Below, in pieces: positions 18,467-27,403 of a stretch of 64,000 nucleotides of DNA. The notes under the pieces are model-generated. The model saw only the letters and a list, made by a program, of their open reading frames with translations. It was not told the DNA's origin and did not search any database. The first letter of the stretch is position 1; each line of letters starts with the position of its first letter. The translations under genes were made by a program, and so were the position numbers. Origin of the DNA: CAVSWT01 sp963731745 (GTDB lineage Bacteria > Bacteroidota > Ignavibacteria > Ignavibacteriales > Ignavibacteriaceae); NCBI GenBank assembly GCA_963731745.1, contig CAVSWT010000012.1:227983-291982 (forward strand), given 5' to 3'.

Positions 18467-19912
18467 ATGAAAAAATGGTTCGTTTTTTTGTTTGCAATGT
18501 TTATTGCAGGCAGTCTTTCTGCTCAAAATATCGCCGTTGAATTCCAGGTTGATATGAGCGTTAAAATATTGAAAGGCACTTTTAGTGCTGACACCGGTAA
18601 AGTTAATATTGCCGGAACTTTCAATAACTGGAACAATGCTGCAAACCCATTAGAAGATAGTGATGGGGACAGCATATATACCGCGGTGATAGATACATTT
18701 ACTACCGGAGACACTCTTCAATTTAAGTTCCTTCAGGATGGCGGCTGGGAAAATGATCCTAACAGGCAATATGTTGTTCCAGGCGAAAACAGCACATTTT
18801 ATGCTTACTACAATAATGATAGTGTTTACACCAATACAAAAAATATCTCTGTAACTTTTTCATGTAATATGGAATTTGAAAAAGTTTCCGGCAGATTTAA
18901 TCCAGCAACTGACACTCTTTCTGCTAGGGGTGATTTTAATGGATGGTCTGGAACCACTGATATTCTGGAACCAAGTGTAGGCGATCCAAACTATTATGAG
19001 CTTACAAGAGATTATGCAATATCCGAAGGTGATTCTATTCAATATAAATACGCCTATGTTGGCCCAAACGGAACTAACTGGGAAGGTGATCCAAATAAAG
19101 TTTATCACTTTACAACTGATGATTGGAACAATGGAACTGCATTTATTGAGAGAACTTATAATAACGCTACATTAGCTACATTAACAAACAATGAAGTTAC
19201 ACTTACTTTTACAGTTAACGTAGCTGGCGCTGTTTCCTCTGTTACCGGTCAGCCATTTCCTTCAATTGATAATGTAGTTGTTTGCGGTGCAGTTTCTCCA
19301 TTAACCTGGCCTACTGGCGGATGGCCGAATTCAGACAGCTCTGTGGCCATCTTTATGTTTAATGACGGCACACATGGAGATGATGTGGCTAACGATTCAA
19401 TTTGGTCAGTTAATGTTACATTTCCTAAGTACACTGTGTTAAGAGTACAATATAAATACGGTGCAAACTGGGGATTGGCATCTAACACCGGAAGCAATGA
19501 TAATGAATCTTCTGTTGGAACAGACCACTTCATTAATCTAACTAATGATATGGCTACAGGTAAAGTTGAAAATAAATGGAGTGTAATGGGCGACATGGAT
19601 TTAGTTGATGTTACTGGTGTAACTGAAAGAACTGATTTAGGAGTTCCGAACAGATATGACTTGAGCCAAAACTATCCTAACCCTTTCAACCCAACTACAA
19701 ATATTCAATTTGCTATTCCTAAAAGCGGATTGGTTACAATGAAAGTTTATAACCTTCTTGGCCAGGAAGTTGCAACTCTTGTTAATGAACAAAAGAATGC
19801 CGGTACTTATCAGGTTGACTTTAATGCAGCTAATTTGACTTCAGGTGTTTACTTCTATTCAATAACTGCTGGTAACTATTCTGTTACTAAGAAAATGTTA
19901 CTCTTGAAATAA
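18467..19912 (+). CDS. Secreted protein with E-set (CBM48/CBM20-like) domains and T9SS type A sorting domain
   Basis: The 481-aa product has a signal peptide (ending SLSAQ) and three early-set-like domains, roughly 25-125, 125-235 and 240-370. The first two show the FNNW/FNGW pattern of glycogen- or starch-binding modules (VNIAGTFNNWNN, LSARGDFNGWSG) and the segments QFKFLQDGGWENDPNR and QYKYAYVG. A T9SS type A domain follows (NYPNPFNPTTNIQF near 401 to KKMLLLK). No catalytic residues stand out, so a surface glucan-binding protein is the best reading. It has a strong SD (AAGGAGAT) and is followed by a clear terminator, making it the last gene of locus A. Confidence 0.82.
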   Translation: MKKWFVFLFAMFIAGSLSAQNIAVEFQVDMSVKILKGTFSADTGKVNIAGTFNNWNNAANPLEDSDGDSIYTAVIDTFTTGDTLQFKFLQDGGWENDPNRQYVVPGENSTFYAYYNNDSVYTNTKNISVTFSCNMEFEKVSGRFNPATDTLSARGDFNGWSGTTDILEPSVGDPNYYELTRDYAISEGDSIQYKYAYVGPNGTNWEGDPNKVYHFTTDDWNNGTAFIERTYNNATLATLTNNEVTLTFTVNVAGAVSSVTGQPFPSIDNVVVCGAVSPLTWPTGGWPNSDSSVAIFMFNDGTHGDDVANDSIWSVNVTFPKYTVLRVQYKYGANWGLASNTGSNDNESSVGTDHFINLTNDMATGKVENKWSVMGDMDLVDVTGVTERTDLGVPNRYDLSQNYPNPFNPTTNIQFAIPKSGLVTMKVYNLLGQEVATLVNEQKNAGTYQVDFNAANLTSGVYFYSITAGNYSVTKKMLLLK

Positions 19913-19937
19913 TTTAGAATAGTATTTATTATTCTAT

Positions 19938-19968
19938 AAAAAGCCGGTTTGAAAAAGCCGGCTTTTTT
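19938..19968 (+). terminator. Rho-independent terminator after locus A
   Basis: A perfect 10-bp stem AAAAAGCCGG (19938-19947) / CCGGCTTTTT (19958-19967) with a 10-nt loop is followed by a T. It closes the plus-strand locus A. The mirror-image A/T flanks let it also act on the converging minus-strand SGNH hydrolase gene, whose stop lies at 19967. Confidence 0.88.
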
Positions 19969-21868
19969 ATTGCCTCACAATTTGAACTAATTGATTTTTA
20001 AGATTTACAGCCTGCGGAAAATTCGGATCAATATTTAAACAGTCATTTATTTTCTGCAAAGCTAAATCAAACTTCTGCATTTTAGCATAAGCACCTGCCA
20101 AATTAAAAAGCACTTGGGGATCGGAAGAGGAATATTTCGAACTGGTTTCTAGATATTTGATCGCAGATAATAATCTATTTTTTGATAGATCAATTATGCC
20201 TAACCATTTTGTCGAAAACGCATTCGGATTATTCTTATTCATTCTAATTAAAAAAGGATACGCTAAATCATATTGATGAATGTTTAACAAATCTTTTGCG
20301 GCAATTTCATTATAATCATTTATGAATGGAAATTGATCATAAAGCAGACTTAATTCATATGCATAATTTTTAAAATCGTTTTTATGCAGATAAAAGCTTG
20401 CAGCTTCTCTATGTGCTTTTTCCCAGGACAATCGGTTGTCAATAATTTTCAGAGCTAATGAATCAATAAAATCTTTTGGGTTAAAAAGTTTAAGCATGAA
20501 ACTGACACTCTTTTTCTTACTGAAAGGCCAATCATTTTTCAATATTAAAATTCTATATTTTGAAGTCGTAGAATCTAATCGCGAAAAATATAAATTCGAG
20601 ACTGTTAAGCTGTCTTGAATCTCTAAAGGAATTTTTCTTGATGTAGATTTGGGCAGCAGCTTATCTTTTAACATTTCATCAAAGAAAATCTTTCCCAGCA
20701 AATGATATCCATCTAAATTAGGATGAAGATGATCAACCATTAAATTATTGCCGACAATTTTCTGTTGACTTTCTTCATTAAATATTATATCAGGAAATAC
20801 AATAGGGTAATTAAACTCTTCACCTAATTTTGAGATTATTTTATTCATATCACTCGGTGCGCGGAATTTTAAAGCATCAAGATCTTTCGCAAACTTAAAA
20901 AGAGAATCAGCTTTTTCAATTTCATTTTGCTGTAATGCCTTTTCTGCTTCTGAATAAACCGAATTAGCAGTTGGAAAGTTTTTATCACTTACAGATATAA
21001 ATGGCTTTTGATCTTTTAAATTACATGTAAGTCTTCCTAAAATTACAGGCACTTTTGCTTTCGAAGCCATTTCTAGAATATCATGCATATTGCCTTCAAA
21101 CTGATTGATGCCGTCAAAGTAAACGTCGGAATTTAAAGTTATGAGTTGATCTTTTGCCATCCTTGACATTAAAGTTCCGCCCGAGTCACCCTTTTTTGAT
21201 TCAACGCTGTTAAATAAATGACTGATCCATTGAATTGTGTGTGTAAGCAGTTGAATTGTTCGAAAGTCTTGCAGATAAATTATCAAGTTGACGGTGCTTC
21301 TTGATTTTCCGAAGGACTCCATCGATCCAGCGCCAAGTGCCCCGTAATATTCATTGTGCCCGGCATATATTAAAATCAAATCCGGTTTTTGTTCCAATAT
21401 TGCCGGGGTTAAATCTCTTAAAGTAAAACTATTTACTGCTGTCATTGCAACATTAACTACTTCAATTCTTTTGCGGGGATAAAGCAATTCTAGTCTGCTT
21501 TTAATATATTTTCCGAAATCACCATTCGGAGAAAACGGGTAACCTGCTGCACTGCTTCCGCCTAAAATAAAAACTCGAAATGCATTGTCTTTTTTTACAA
21601 CATCAAATGCATTCTTATTTGAAACCGGGGCGTTCTTTACATTCTGAAAATATTTATATGCTATATCGGGATTTAACACGTATTGATCTTTTGAAATCTT
21701 AACCCAGGGTGTAAAATCATTTCCATATCCGAAAACTCTTAATGCAATTTCAAGCAATATAAAAAACAATATGGGGATTGCCGGAATGATGAAGTAAAAC
21801 CAGAAAGGCGTCTTCTTTTTTGTGATGTTGTGAGATGAATGTTTTTTCTGCTTTTGGGTAGACTTCAA
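19967..21868 (-). CDS. Membrane-anchored SGNH/GDSL hydrolase with C-terminal TPR
   Basis: The 633-aa product has a basic N-terminus and one membrane helix (about 22-44), then an SGNH hydrolase domain. Block I is ILGGSSAAG, the GHNE block is YAGHNEYYGALG, and the Asp-His block is DHLHPNLDGY. The C-terminal ~150 residues form TPR-like helices. Enzymes of this family often remove or transfer acyl groups on polysaccharides. The start is TTG at 21868: an in-frame stop lies just upstream and no ATG precedes the domain. It lies near a carbamoyltransferase/SxtJ/DUF5989 cassette with which SGNH hydrolases are often found, so a role in surface-polymer modification is likely. Confidence 0.85.
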   Translation of the reverse strand: MKSTQKQKKHSSHNITKKKTPFWFYFIIPAIPILFFILLEIALRVFGYGNDFTPWVKISKDQYVLNPDIAYKYFQNVKNAPVSNKNAFDVVKKDNAFRVFILGGSSAAGYPFSPNGDFGKYIKSRLELLYPRKRIEVVNVAMTAVNSFTLRDLTPAILEQKPDLILIYAGHNEYYGALGAGSMESFGKSRSTVNLIIYLQDFRTIQLLTHTIQWISHLFNSVESKKGDSGGTLMSRMAKDQLITLNSDVYFDGINQFEGNMHDILEMASKAKVPVILGRLTCNLKDQKPFISVSDKNFPTANSVYSEAEKALQQNEIEKADSLFKFAKDLDALKFRAPSDMNKIISKLGEEFNYPIVFPDIIFNEESQQKIVGNNLMVDHLHPNLDGYHLLGKIFFDEMLKDKLLPKSTSRKIPLEIQDSLTVSNLYFSRLDSTTSKYRILILKNDWPFSKKKSVSFMLKLFNPKDFIDSLALKIIDNRLSWEKAHREAASFYLHKNDFKNYAYELSLLYDQFPFINDYNEIAAKDLLNIHQYDLAYPFLIRMNKNNPNAFSTKWLGIIDLSKNRLLSAIKYLETSSKYSSSDPQVLFNLAGAYAKMQKFDLALQKINDCLNIDPNFPQAVNLKNQLVQIVRQ

Positions 21869-21992
21869 GAGGCCCTCGATTAATAAATATTAAGAATATT
21901 GAAGAAATGTAATCCGTTTTTGCTTTGTTTATTACTCAACGTTAATTTATTTTAACACTTATGTTTTGGAAAGCAATAATGATTCGGGAATT

Positions 21993-23828
21993 ATGTATTT
22001 AAGGTATTTAAGCTGTTTTATAACCTTGTTTATTTTACTTGCCTTTACACTCAATGCTCAAGATAATGAAAAACCCGTAGCAAAAATAGGTAATATTTCT
22101 ATATCTCAAAAAGAGTTTCTTGAGCGATATGAATTATCACCACAGTCAGATAGGCAGATGAAGGATATAAAAGAAGCGCTTAAAAAAGATTTTCTTCATA
22201 CGCTTATTGCTGAAAAATTGTTGGCAAAAGAAGCTTTGGAACAAAGGTTAGACACTTCCGAAATTGTCAGCTATAATTTGAATGAATTTAAAAAAATGTT
22301 TGTTCGTGATGCGCTTTATAGAAAAGAAATAATGAAAAAATCTAGAGCGCTAGCAGACACTTTGTTAGATTCTTACATTTATAATCCTTCGATGATATCT
22401 GTAAAATATATTTTTTCGAATAATGAAAATGAAATCAATAATATTTATTACTTGCTGAACAAAGGTGAACCATTTGATTCATTATATGTTGAGCTTGCGC
22501 CTTCCGATACAAATAAAATGACAATTTCAATTGGGCAGCTCGACGAAGAAAATGAAAAAAAGTTATTTACTCTGAAAGAAAATGAATATTCTATTCCAAT
22601 TTCTGTACATGATAATTGGTTTATTTTTAAAGTAACTAAAAGGAATTTTCCAATTCTTGAAAAAACAAAAGGCTGGGAAGATGAATATAAGAAATTAGAT
22701 AAAGTTGCAAAGCAAAGGGCTGAAGATATTTATTTTAAAAATTATAAAAATAAATTTTTCAACAATAAAAAAGTTGAAGCAAATGGGCGTTTGTTAAAAA
22801 GTTTAGCCGAAAAAGTTTCATCAATCTTAACTAAAAAACAAGCAGCGCAAAAATCTGGAGATGATATTTATCTTGAATCAAAAGATTTATTTGAAATTGA
22901 ATCAGAATTTGGAAATGACTCGCTTAACATGACTTATATAAAATTAGCTTCTGATAACATAAAGTTAAAAGATTTTATTAGAAGCTTTAGATTTGATTAT
23001 TTAAAAACGAAAAACACCGATTATCAAACTGTCGGTGGAATACTAAATTCCCGAACCAAAAAATATATTGAGCAAGAATTATTGGCTCAAAAAGGCTTTA
23101 AGGAAAAACTTCAAAACACACCCGAAGTAAAAGAATCATATGATATGTGGCGGGACAATTATTTAAATCAATTAATTCAATCTCAATTTATTGATTCATC
23201 AAATGTTACCGATGATGAAGCTTTTGTCTATTATTCAAAAAATAAAAAAGGTATGCCGCAGCCTACGCAAGTTAATATTGTTGAGGTTCTAACTGACAAT
23301 CTTGAAACAGCGGAAAAAGTTTTAAATGAATTAAATTCCGGAAAAGAGATTCATCAAATTGCTAAATTATATTCGAAAAGAATTTCAACAAAGAAAAGTA
23401 ATGGTGAATTTGGATATTTTCCGGTAACAATGTATGGCGCATTGGGGAGAGCAGCTGTTAAAATGGAAGTTGGACAGGTTTACGGCCCAATCAAATTAGA
23501 TGAAGGTTATTCAATATTTAAATTGATCGGCAAAAAAGATGAAACGACCAAACCACCAGAAGCGTTTGAAAAAGAAAAAGAAGAAATAAAAAGAGAACTT
23601 GGCTACAAGAAAATGCATAACGCATTAGAAAATTATATAGTAAAGCTTGCAAATAAATTTGGCGTTGTAATTAATGATGATGTACTTGAAAAAATTCCCG
23701 TAACTAGCACGAATGCTATGGTATTTAGGCTTCTTGGTTTTGGCGGAAAAATAACCGCTGTCCCTTTGGTGTCACCTAATTCAGATTGGTTTAAACCATG
23801 GCTCGAAAGTAAAAAAGTTTTACCTTAA
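21993..23828 (+). CDS. Periplasmic parvulin-type peptidyl-prolyl isomerase (SurA-like)
   Basis: From the ATG at 21993 the product has a signal peptide (MYLRYLSCFITLFILLAF..LNAQ) and 611 aa. A longer TTG frame begins at 21966, but the signal peptide argues for the ATG. It has an N-terminal SurA-like helical part and two parvulin-like segments. The second is the clearer (around 415-525; VNIVEVLTDN, NGEFGYFPVTMYG, VGQVYGPIKLDEGYSIFKL). Likely role: chaperone or proline isomerase for outer-membrane proteins. It ends 27 bp before the carbamoyltransferase gene, so cotranscription is possible. Confidence 0.88.
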   Translation: MYLRYLSCFITLFILLAFTLNAQDNEKPVAKIGNISISQKEFLERYELSPQSDRQMKDIKEALKKDFLHTLIAEKLLAKEALEQRLDTSEIVSYNLNEFKKMFVRDALYRKEIMKKSRALADTLLDSYIYNPSMISVKYIFSNNENEINNIYYLLNKGEPFDSLYVELAPSDTNKMTISIGQLDEENEKKLFTLKENEYSIPISVHDNWFIFKVTKRNFPILEKTKGWEDEYKKLDKVAKQRAEDIYFKNYKNKFFNNKKVEANGRLLKSLAEKVSSILTKKQAAQKSGDDIYLESKDLFEIESEFGNDSLNMTYIKLASDNIKLKDFIRSFRFDYLKTKNTDYQTVGGILNSRTKKYIEQELLAQKGFKEKLQNTPEVKESYDMWRDNYLNQLIQSQFIDSSNVTDDEAFVYYSKNKKGMPQPTQVNIVEVLTDNLETAEKVLNELNSGKEIHQIAKLYSKRISTKKSNGEFGYFPVTMYGALGRAAVKMEVGQVYGPIKLDEGYSIFKLIGKKDETTKPPEAFEKEKEEIKRELGYKKMHNALENYIVKLANKFGVVINDDVLEKIPVTSTNAMVFRLLGFGGKITAVPLVSPNSDWFKPWLESKKVLP

Positions 23829-23855
23829 TAAATTTCTAACTGATTAAAAAAATAA

Positions 23856-25673
23856 ATGTACATTTTAGGAATATCTGCTTTTTATCATGACAGTGCAGCG
23901 TGCCTGGTTGAAGACGGTGAAATTATCGCAGCTGCTCAAGAAGAACGATTTACCCGAAAAAAACATGATCATAATTTTCCATCAAATGCAATAAACTATT
24001 GTTTAAAAGAAGCCAGCATTGATGGAAAGTCTTTAGACCTTGTGGCTTTCTATGATAAACCTTTTTTGAAATTCGAAAGGCTATTAGAAACCTATCTTTC
24101 CTATGCTCCAATTGGGATTAAATCGTTTATCAAAGCGATGCCGTTGTGGTTAAAGGAAAAACTATGGATGAAAGAATTTATTAAAGATGAACTTAGCTAC
24201 GAAGGAAAAATAATCTTTCCCGAACATCATCATTCTCACGCTGCATCAGCTTTTTATCCTTCACCGTTTGATGAAGCTTCAATTTTAACAATGGACGGAG
24301 TCGGAGAATGGACAACAACAAGTTTCGGCATTGGCAAACAAAATAATATTGATTTGATTGCCGATATAAAATTTCCACATTCGCTTGGGCTACTTTATTC
24401 CGCTTTTACCTATTACACTGGATTCAAAGTTAATTCTGGTGAATATAAAGTTATGGGACTTGCACCGTATGGCGAGCCAATCTACAAAGATTTAATTTTA
24501 AAAGAATTGATTGATGTAAAAGATGACGGCTCATTTATGATGAACATGGAATATTTTAATTATTGTGCAGGACTGACAATGACTAATGAAAAATTCCATA
24601 AATTATTTAATGGTAAGCCGCGTAAACCCGAATCAAAATTAACACAAAAGGAAATGGATCTTGCTAGATCTGTTCAAGACGTTACGGAAGAAATTGTTTT
24701 AAAGTTAGGTAATCATGTTTATAAAGAAACTAAAATGAAAAACCTTACTCTTGCCGGAGGTGTTGCATTAAATTGTGTGGCAAACGGCAGACTGTTGAGA
24801 GAAGGCCCCTTTGAAAATATTTGGATTCAGCCGGCTGCAGGAGATGCAGGAGGAGCACTTGGTGCAGCTTTGATCGGATGGTATGAGTATTTTGGTAAAG
24901 ATAGAACTGTTAATAAAAACTCAGATTCACAAAAGGGATCTTATCTTGGTCCTGAATATAAAGAAGATGAAATTTTGTCTTTCCTTAATAAAAATGAAAT
25001 TGCGTTTCAGAAACTTTCTGAAGATAAATTAATTGAAACTGTAGCTGATCTTATAAACGAAGAAAATGTAATTGGCTGGTTCAATGGCAGAATGGAATTT
25101 GGCCCTCGTGCGTTGGGTGCAAGATCAATTTTAGGAGATGCTCGTTCAACAAAAATGCAGTCGGTAATGAATTTGAAAATAAAATTCCGGGAAAGTTTTC
25201 GTCCTTTTGCACCTTCGGTTCTCGGAGAAAAAGTTTCTGATTATTTTGAAATAAATAGTTCTAGTCCATACATGCTTTTAGTTGCCGATGTAAAAAAAGA
25301 AAAGCAGCTGAAGATGAGTGAAGATGAAAAAAAATTATTCGGAATAGAAAAATTAAATATTATTCGCTCTGACATTCCGGCGATTACTCATGTTGATTAT
25401 TCAGCAAGAATTCAGACAGTTCACGAGAACACAAATCCTCTTTATCATAAACTAATAAAAAGATTTGATGAAAAGTATGGAAGTGCGGTTCTGATTAATA
25501 CTTCTTTCAATGTCCGGGGAGAACCAATCGTATGCTCTCCTGAAGATGCCTATAAATGTTTTATGAGAACAAATATGGATTGCCTGGTTTTAGGAAATTA
25601 TATTCTGTATAAAAAAGAACAAGCTCCTTTGGTGGATGACGCCGATTGGAAAAAAGAATTTGAACTGGATTAA
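23856..25673 (+). CDS. Carbamoyltransferase, NodU/CmcH/TobZ family
   Basis: The 605-aa product matches the family from end to end. The N-terminal part reads GISAFYHDSAACLVEDG and AAAQEERFTRKKHD, with metal-binding HHHSHAASAFYPSPF and DGVGEWTT. The kinase-like core has LAGGVALNCVANG, and the C-terminal YrdC-like-fold domain has GRMEFGPRALGARSI and NTSFNVRGEPIVCSPEDA. These enzymes make carbamoyl-adenylate from carbamoyl phosphate and ATP and transfer the carbamoyl group to a hydroxyl of a sugar or natural product. Three small genes follow immediately (SxtJ, DUF5989, a Lys-rich protein), then a GT2 gene. The acceptor is probably a surface sugar; this is inference from neighbours. Confidence 0.94.
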   Translation: MYILGISAFYHDSAACLVEDGEIIAAAQEERFTRKKHDHNFPSNAINYCLKEASIDGKSLDLVAFYDKPFLKFERLLETYLSYAPIGIKSFIKAMPLWLKEKLWMKEFIKDELSYEGKIIFPEHHHSHAASAFYPSPFDEASILTMDGVGEWTTTSFGIGKQNNIDLIADIKFPHSLGLLYSAFTYYTGFKVNSGEYKVMGLAPYGEPIYKDLILKELIDVKDDGSFMMNMEYFNYCAGLTMTNEKFHKLFNGKPRKPESKLTQKEMDLARSVQDVTEEIVLKLGNHVYKETKMKNLTLAGGVALNCVANGRLLREGPFENIWIQPAAGDAGGALGAALIGWYEYFGKDRTVNKNSDSQKGSYLGPEYKEDEILSFLNKNEIAFQKLSEDKLIETVADLINEENVIGWFNGRMEFGPRALGARSILGDARSTKMQSVMNLKIKFRESFRPFAPSVLGEKVSDYFEINSSSPYMLLVADVKKEKQLKMSEDEKKLFGIEKLNIIRSDIPAITHVDYSARIQTVHENTNPLYHKLIKRFDEKYGSAVLINTSFNVRGEPIVCSPEDAYKCFMRTNMDCLVLGNYILYKKEQAPLVDDADWKKEFELD

Positions 25674-25675
25674 AC

Positions 25676-26092
25676 ATGTTATTAGATGAAATAAAAAATA
25701 TAAAAGAATCAAAATCCGATTTAAGAAAATTTGGCTTAACCGTCGGAATAGTATTGTCTTTGTTGGGAATTTTATTCCTCATTTTGAGTAAACCTAGCTT
25801 TTTATATTTTTTGATTCCTGGAATACTGCTGATACTTTTGGGATTAGTAATTCCGCAAATTCTAAGGCCGTTAAATAAAGTATGGATGACATTTGCTTTA
25901 TTAATGGGCTGGATAATGACGCGTGTTATTTTGTCTATTTTATTTTATCTTGGACTAACGGCTATATCATTTTTAGCAAAATTATTTAGGAAGAAATTTT
26001 TAGAATTAAAAATAGATAAATCGAAAAAGACTTATTGGATTAAAAGGGAAAATAAAAAAATTACTTCCGCCGATCTTGAAAGGCAATTTTAA
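25676..26092 (+). CDS. SxtJ family membrane protein
   Basis: The 138-aa protein has three to four hydrophobic helices (FGLTVGIVLSLLGILFLIL, FLYFLIPGILLILLGLVI, FALLMGWIMTRVILSILF) and a basic C-terminal tail. It begins 2 bp after the carbamoyltransferase stop. Size, topology and position match SxtJ-family proteins, named from the saxitoxin cluster, which usually accompany NodU-type carbamoyltransferases. Molecular function is unknown; it may hold the enzyme at the membrane. Confidence 0.8.
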   Translation: MLLDEIKNIKESKSDLRKFGLTVGIVLSLLGILFLILSKPSFLYFLIPGILLILLGLVIPQILRPLNKVWMTFALLMGWIMTRVILSILFYLGLTAISFLAKLFRKKFLELKIDKSKKTYWIKRENKKITSADLERQF

Positions 26093-26105
26093 TTAAGAGG
26101 TAAAA

Positions 26106-26264
26106 ATGGGAAAGATGTCAATCCTATCAGAACTTTGGCAGTTCCTTAAAGTAAGAAAAAAATGGTGGCTTGCACCAATACTTGTTTTTCTATTATTGTT
26201 AAGTGTATTAATAATCGTAACGCAGGGTTCAGCTTTGGCGCCGTTTATCTATGCCCTGTTCTAA
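26106..26264 (+). CDS. DUF5989 family small membrane protein
   Basis: This 52-aa product (MGKMSILSELWQFLKVRKKW, then WLAPILVFLLLLSVLIIVTQ and a short tail ending FIYALF) is one hydrophobic helix with a basic amphipathic start. It lies 13 bp after SxtJ, with an AAGAGG ribosome binding site. The L-W-x-F-x-x-x-R-K-K-W-W-L pattern and the position are those of DUF5989 proteins, which recur behind SxtJ genes. Function is unknown. Confidence 0.8.
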   Translation: MGKMSILSELWQFLKVRKKWWLAPILVFLLLLSVLIIVTQGSALAPFIYALF

Positions 26265-26292
26265 TTTTATTAATCAATGTTAATCACTTGAT

Positions 26293-26325
26293 ATAAACCC
26301 AACTTCTCAAAGAAATCGGGTTTAT
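26293..26325. terminator. Hairpin after carbamoyltransferase cassette
   Basis: ATAAACCC (26293-26300) pairs with GGGTTTAT (26318-26325). The inner arms ACTTCT and AGAAAT extend the stem with wobble pairs. The hairpin sits 29 bp after the DUF5989 stop. A near relative lies at 34183-34211, so this may be a dispersed repeat acting as a terminator. Confidence 0.5.
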
Positions 26326-26363
26326 TTAGACGTCATGCGTAAGATAAATTTTTAAGTTAATCT

Positions 26364-26513
26364 ATGGCTAAAAAAGAAAAAATAGAAATAACAAAAAAGA
26401 AAAAGAGAATTCCCGTACCTAAAAAACCACCTAAGATTGAGAAAAACAAAAAAGCTTACGACCGTAAAAAAGAGAAAGAGGCAGAAAGAAAAATACTTTC
26501 AGGTAATAAATAA
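26364..26513 (+). CDS. Small lysine-rich basic protein
   Basis: The 49-aa frame (MAKKEKIEITKKKKRIPVPK..., AYDRKKEKEAERK) is over one third lysine and ends 5 bp before the GT2 gene. I do not recognise a named domain. The AYDRKKEK element recalls small basic proteins seen in many bacteria, possibly nucleic-acid binding. It is compositionally simple, so it is a less certain gene than its neighbours. Confidence 0.5.
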   Translation: MAKKEKIEITKKKKRIPVPKKPPKIEKNKKAYDRKKEKEAERKILSGNK

Positions 26514-26518
26514 TTAAA

Positions 26519-27335
26519 ATGCTGAAAGCCTCACTTATAATTTCTTTCTATAAAAAATTTGATTATTTAAAATTAGTTTTAGCCGGATTTGAAAGACAGT
26601 CTTTCAGAGATTTTGAAATTATTGTTGCCGATGACGGATCTGATGAAAAAATAGTTGAAGAGGTCGAAAAATATTCATCGCAAATCTCTTTCAAATTCAA
26701 ACACGTCTGGCATGAAGATAAAGGGTTCAGAAAAAATAAAATATTAAATCGTGCAATAACTTCTTCCGAATCCAACTACTTAATTTTTATTGACGGTGAT
26801 TGCATACCTCATTCTGAATTCATTAAAGAACATATACAAACCAGTGAAGAAAATACTTGCCTGACCGGCAGGCGCGTTAACCTATCGCAAAAAATTACTG
26901 ACAAATTAACGACTGCAAATGTTAGAGGTGGATTTCTTGAAAAAAATAATCTCCTGTTAATCGAAGATGGCCTTTTCGGAGAATCATTTTACGTAGAACG
27001 TGGATTTTATTTAAAGAGTAATTCTTTACGGGAATTTTTTAATAAGAAGAAAAGGGGATTGCTCGGCTGCAATTTTTCTTTGCATAAAGAGGACATGTTA
27101 AAAATAAACGGCTTTGATGAAAGATATGAAGCACCTTCTATCGGGGAAGACAGCGATGTACAATTTAGATTAGAACTGGCTGGAATAAAAATAAAATCTA
27201 TAAATAACATTGCAGTTCAATATCATCTTTTTCATAAGCTGCAGGAACGTCCGCAAAAAAATCTATTTATGATTTGTTTGAAGAAGTGAAAAGAAGAATG
27301 TGTTTTTTACAGAATACGATATTGAAAAGATTTAA
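26519..27335 (+). CDS. Family 2 glycosyltransferase, C-terminus disrupted by two frame lesions
   Basis: A GT-A fold glycosyltransferase: SLIISFYKKFDYL at the start, VADDGSDE, the DxD-like FIDGDCIPH and GEDSDVQFRLELAG. The uninterrupted frame stops at 27289 after 256 aa, with an odd tail (RPQKNLFMICLKK). Adding one A to the A7 run at 27255-27261 restores KSIYDLFEEV. Adding one A at 27289-27292 then gives KKKNVFFTEYDIEKI and a stop at 27333-27335. This reads like the normal end of this GT2 subfamily. Either the assembly lost two A bases or the gene is newly broken. It probably acts with the carbamoyltransferase cassette on a surface glycan. Confidence 0.82.
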
Positions 27336-27403
27336 CAGTTTAGGAGAGTTTTAGTAGAGAGTTGAGATATATTAAATCCCACCAATTCAGGAATAGACAT
27401 GAC

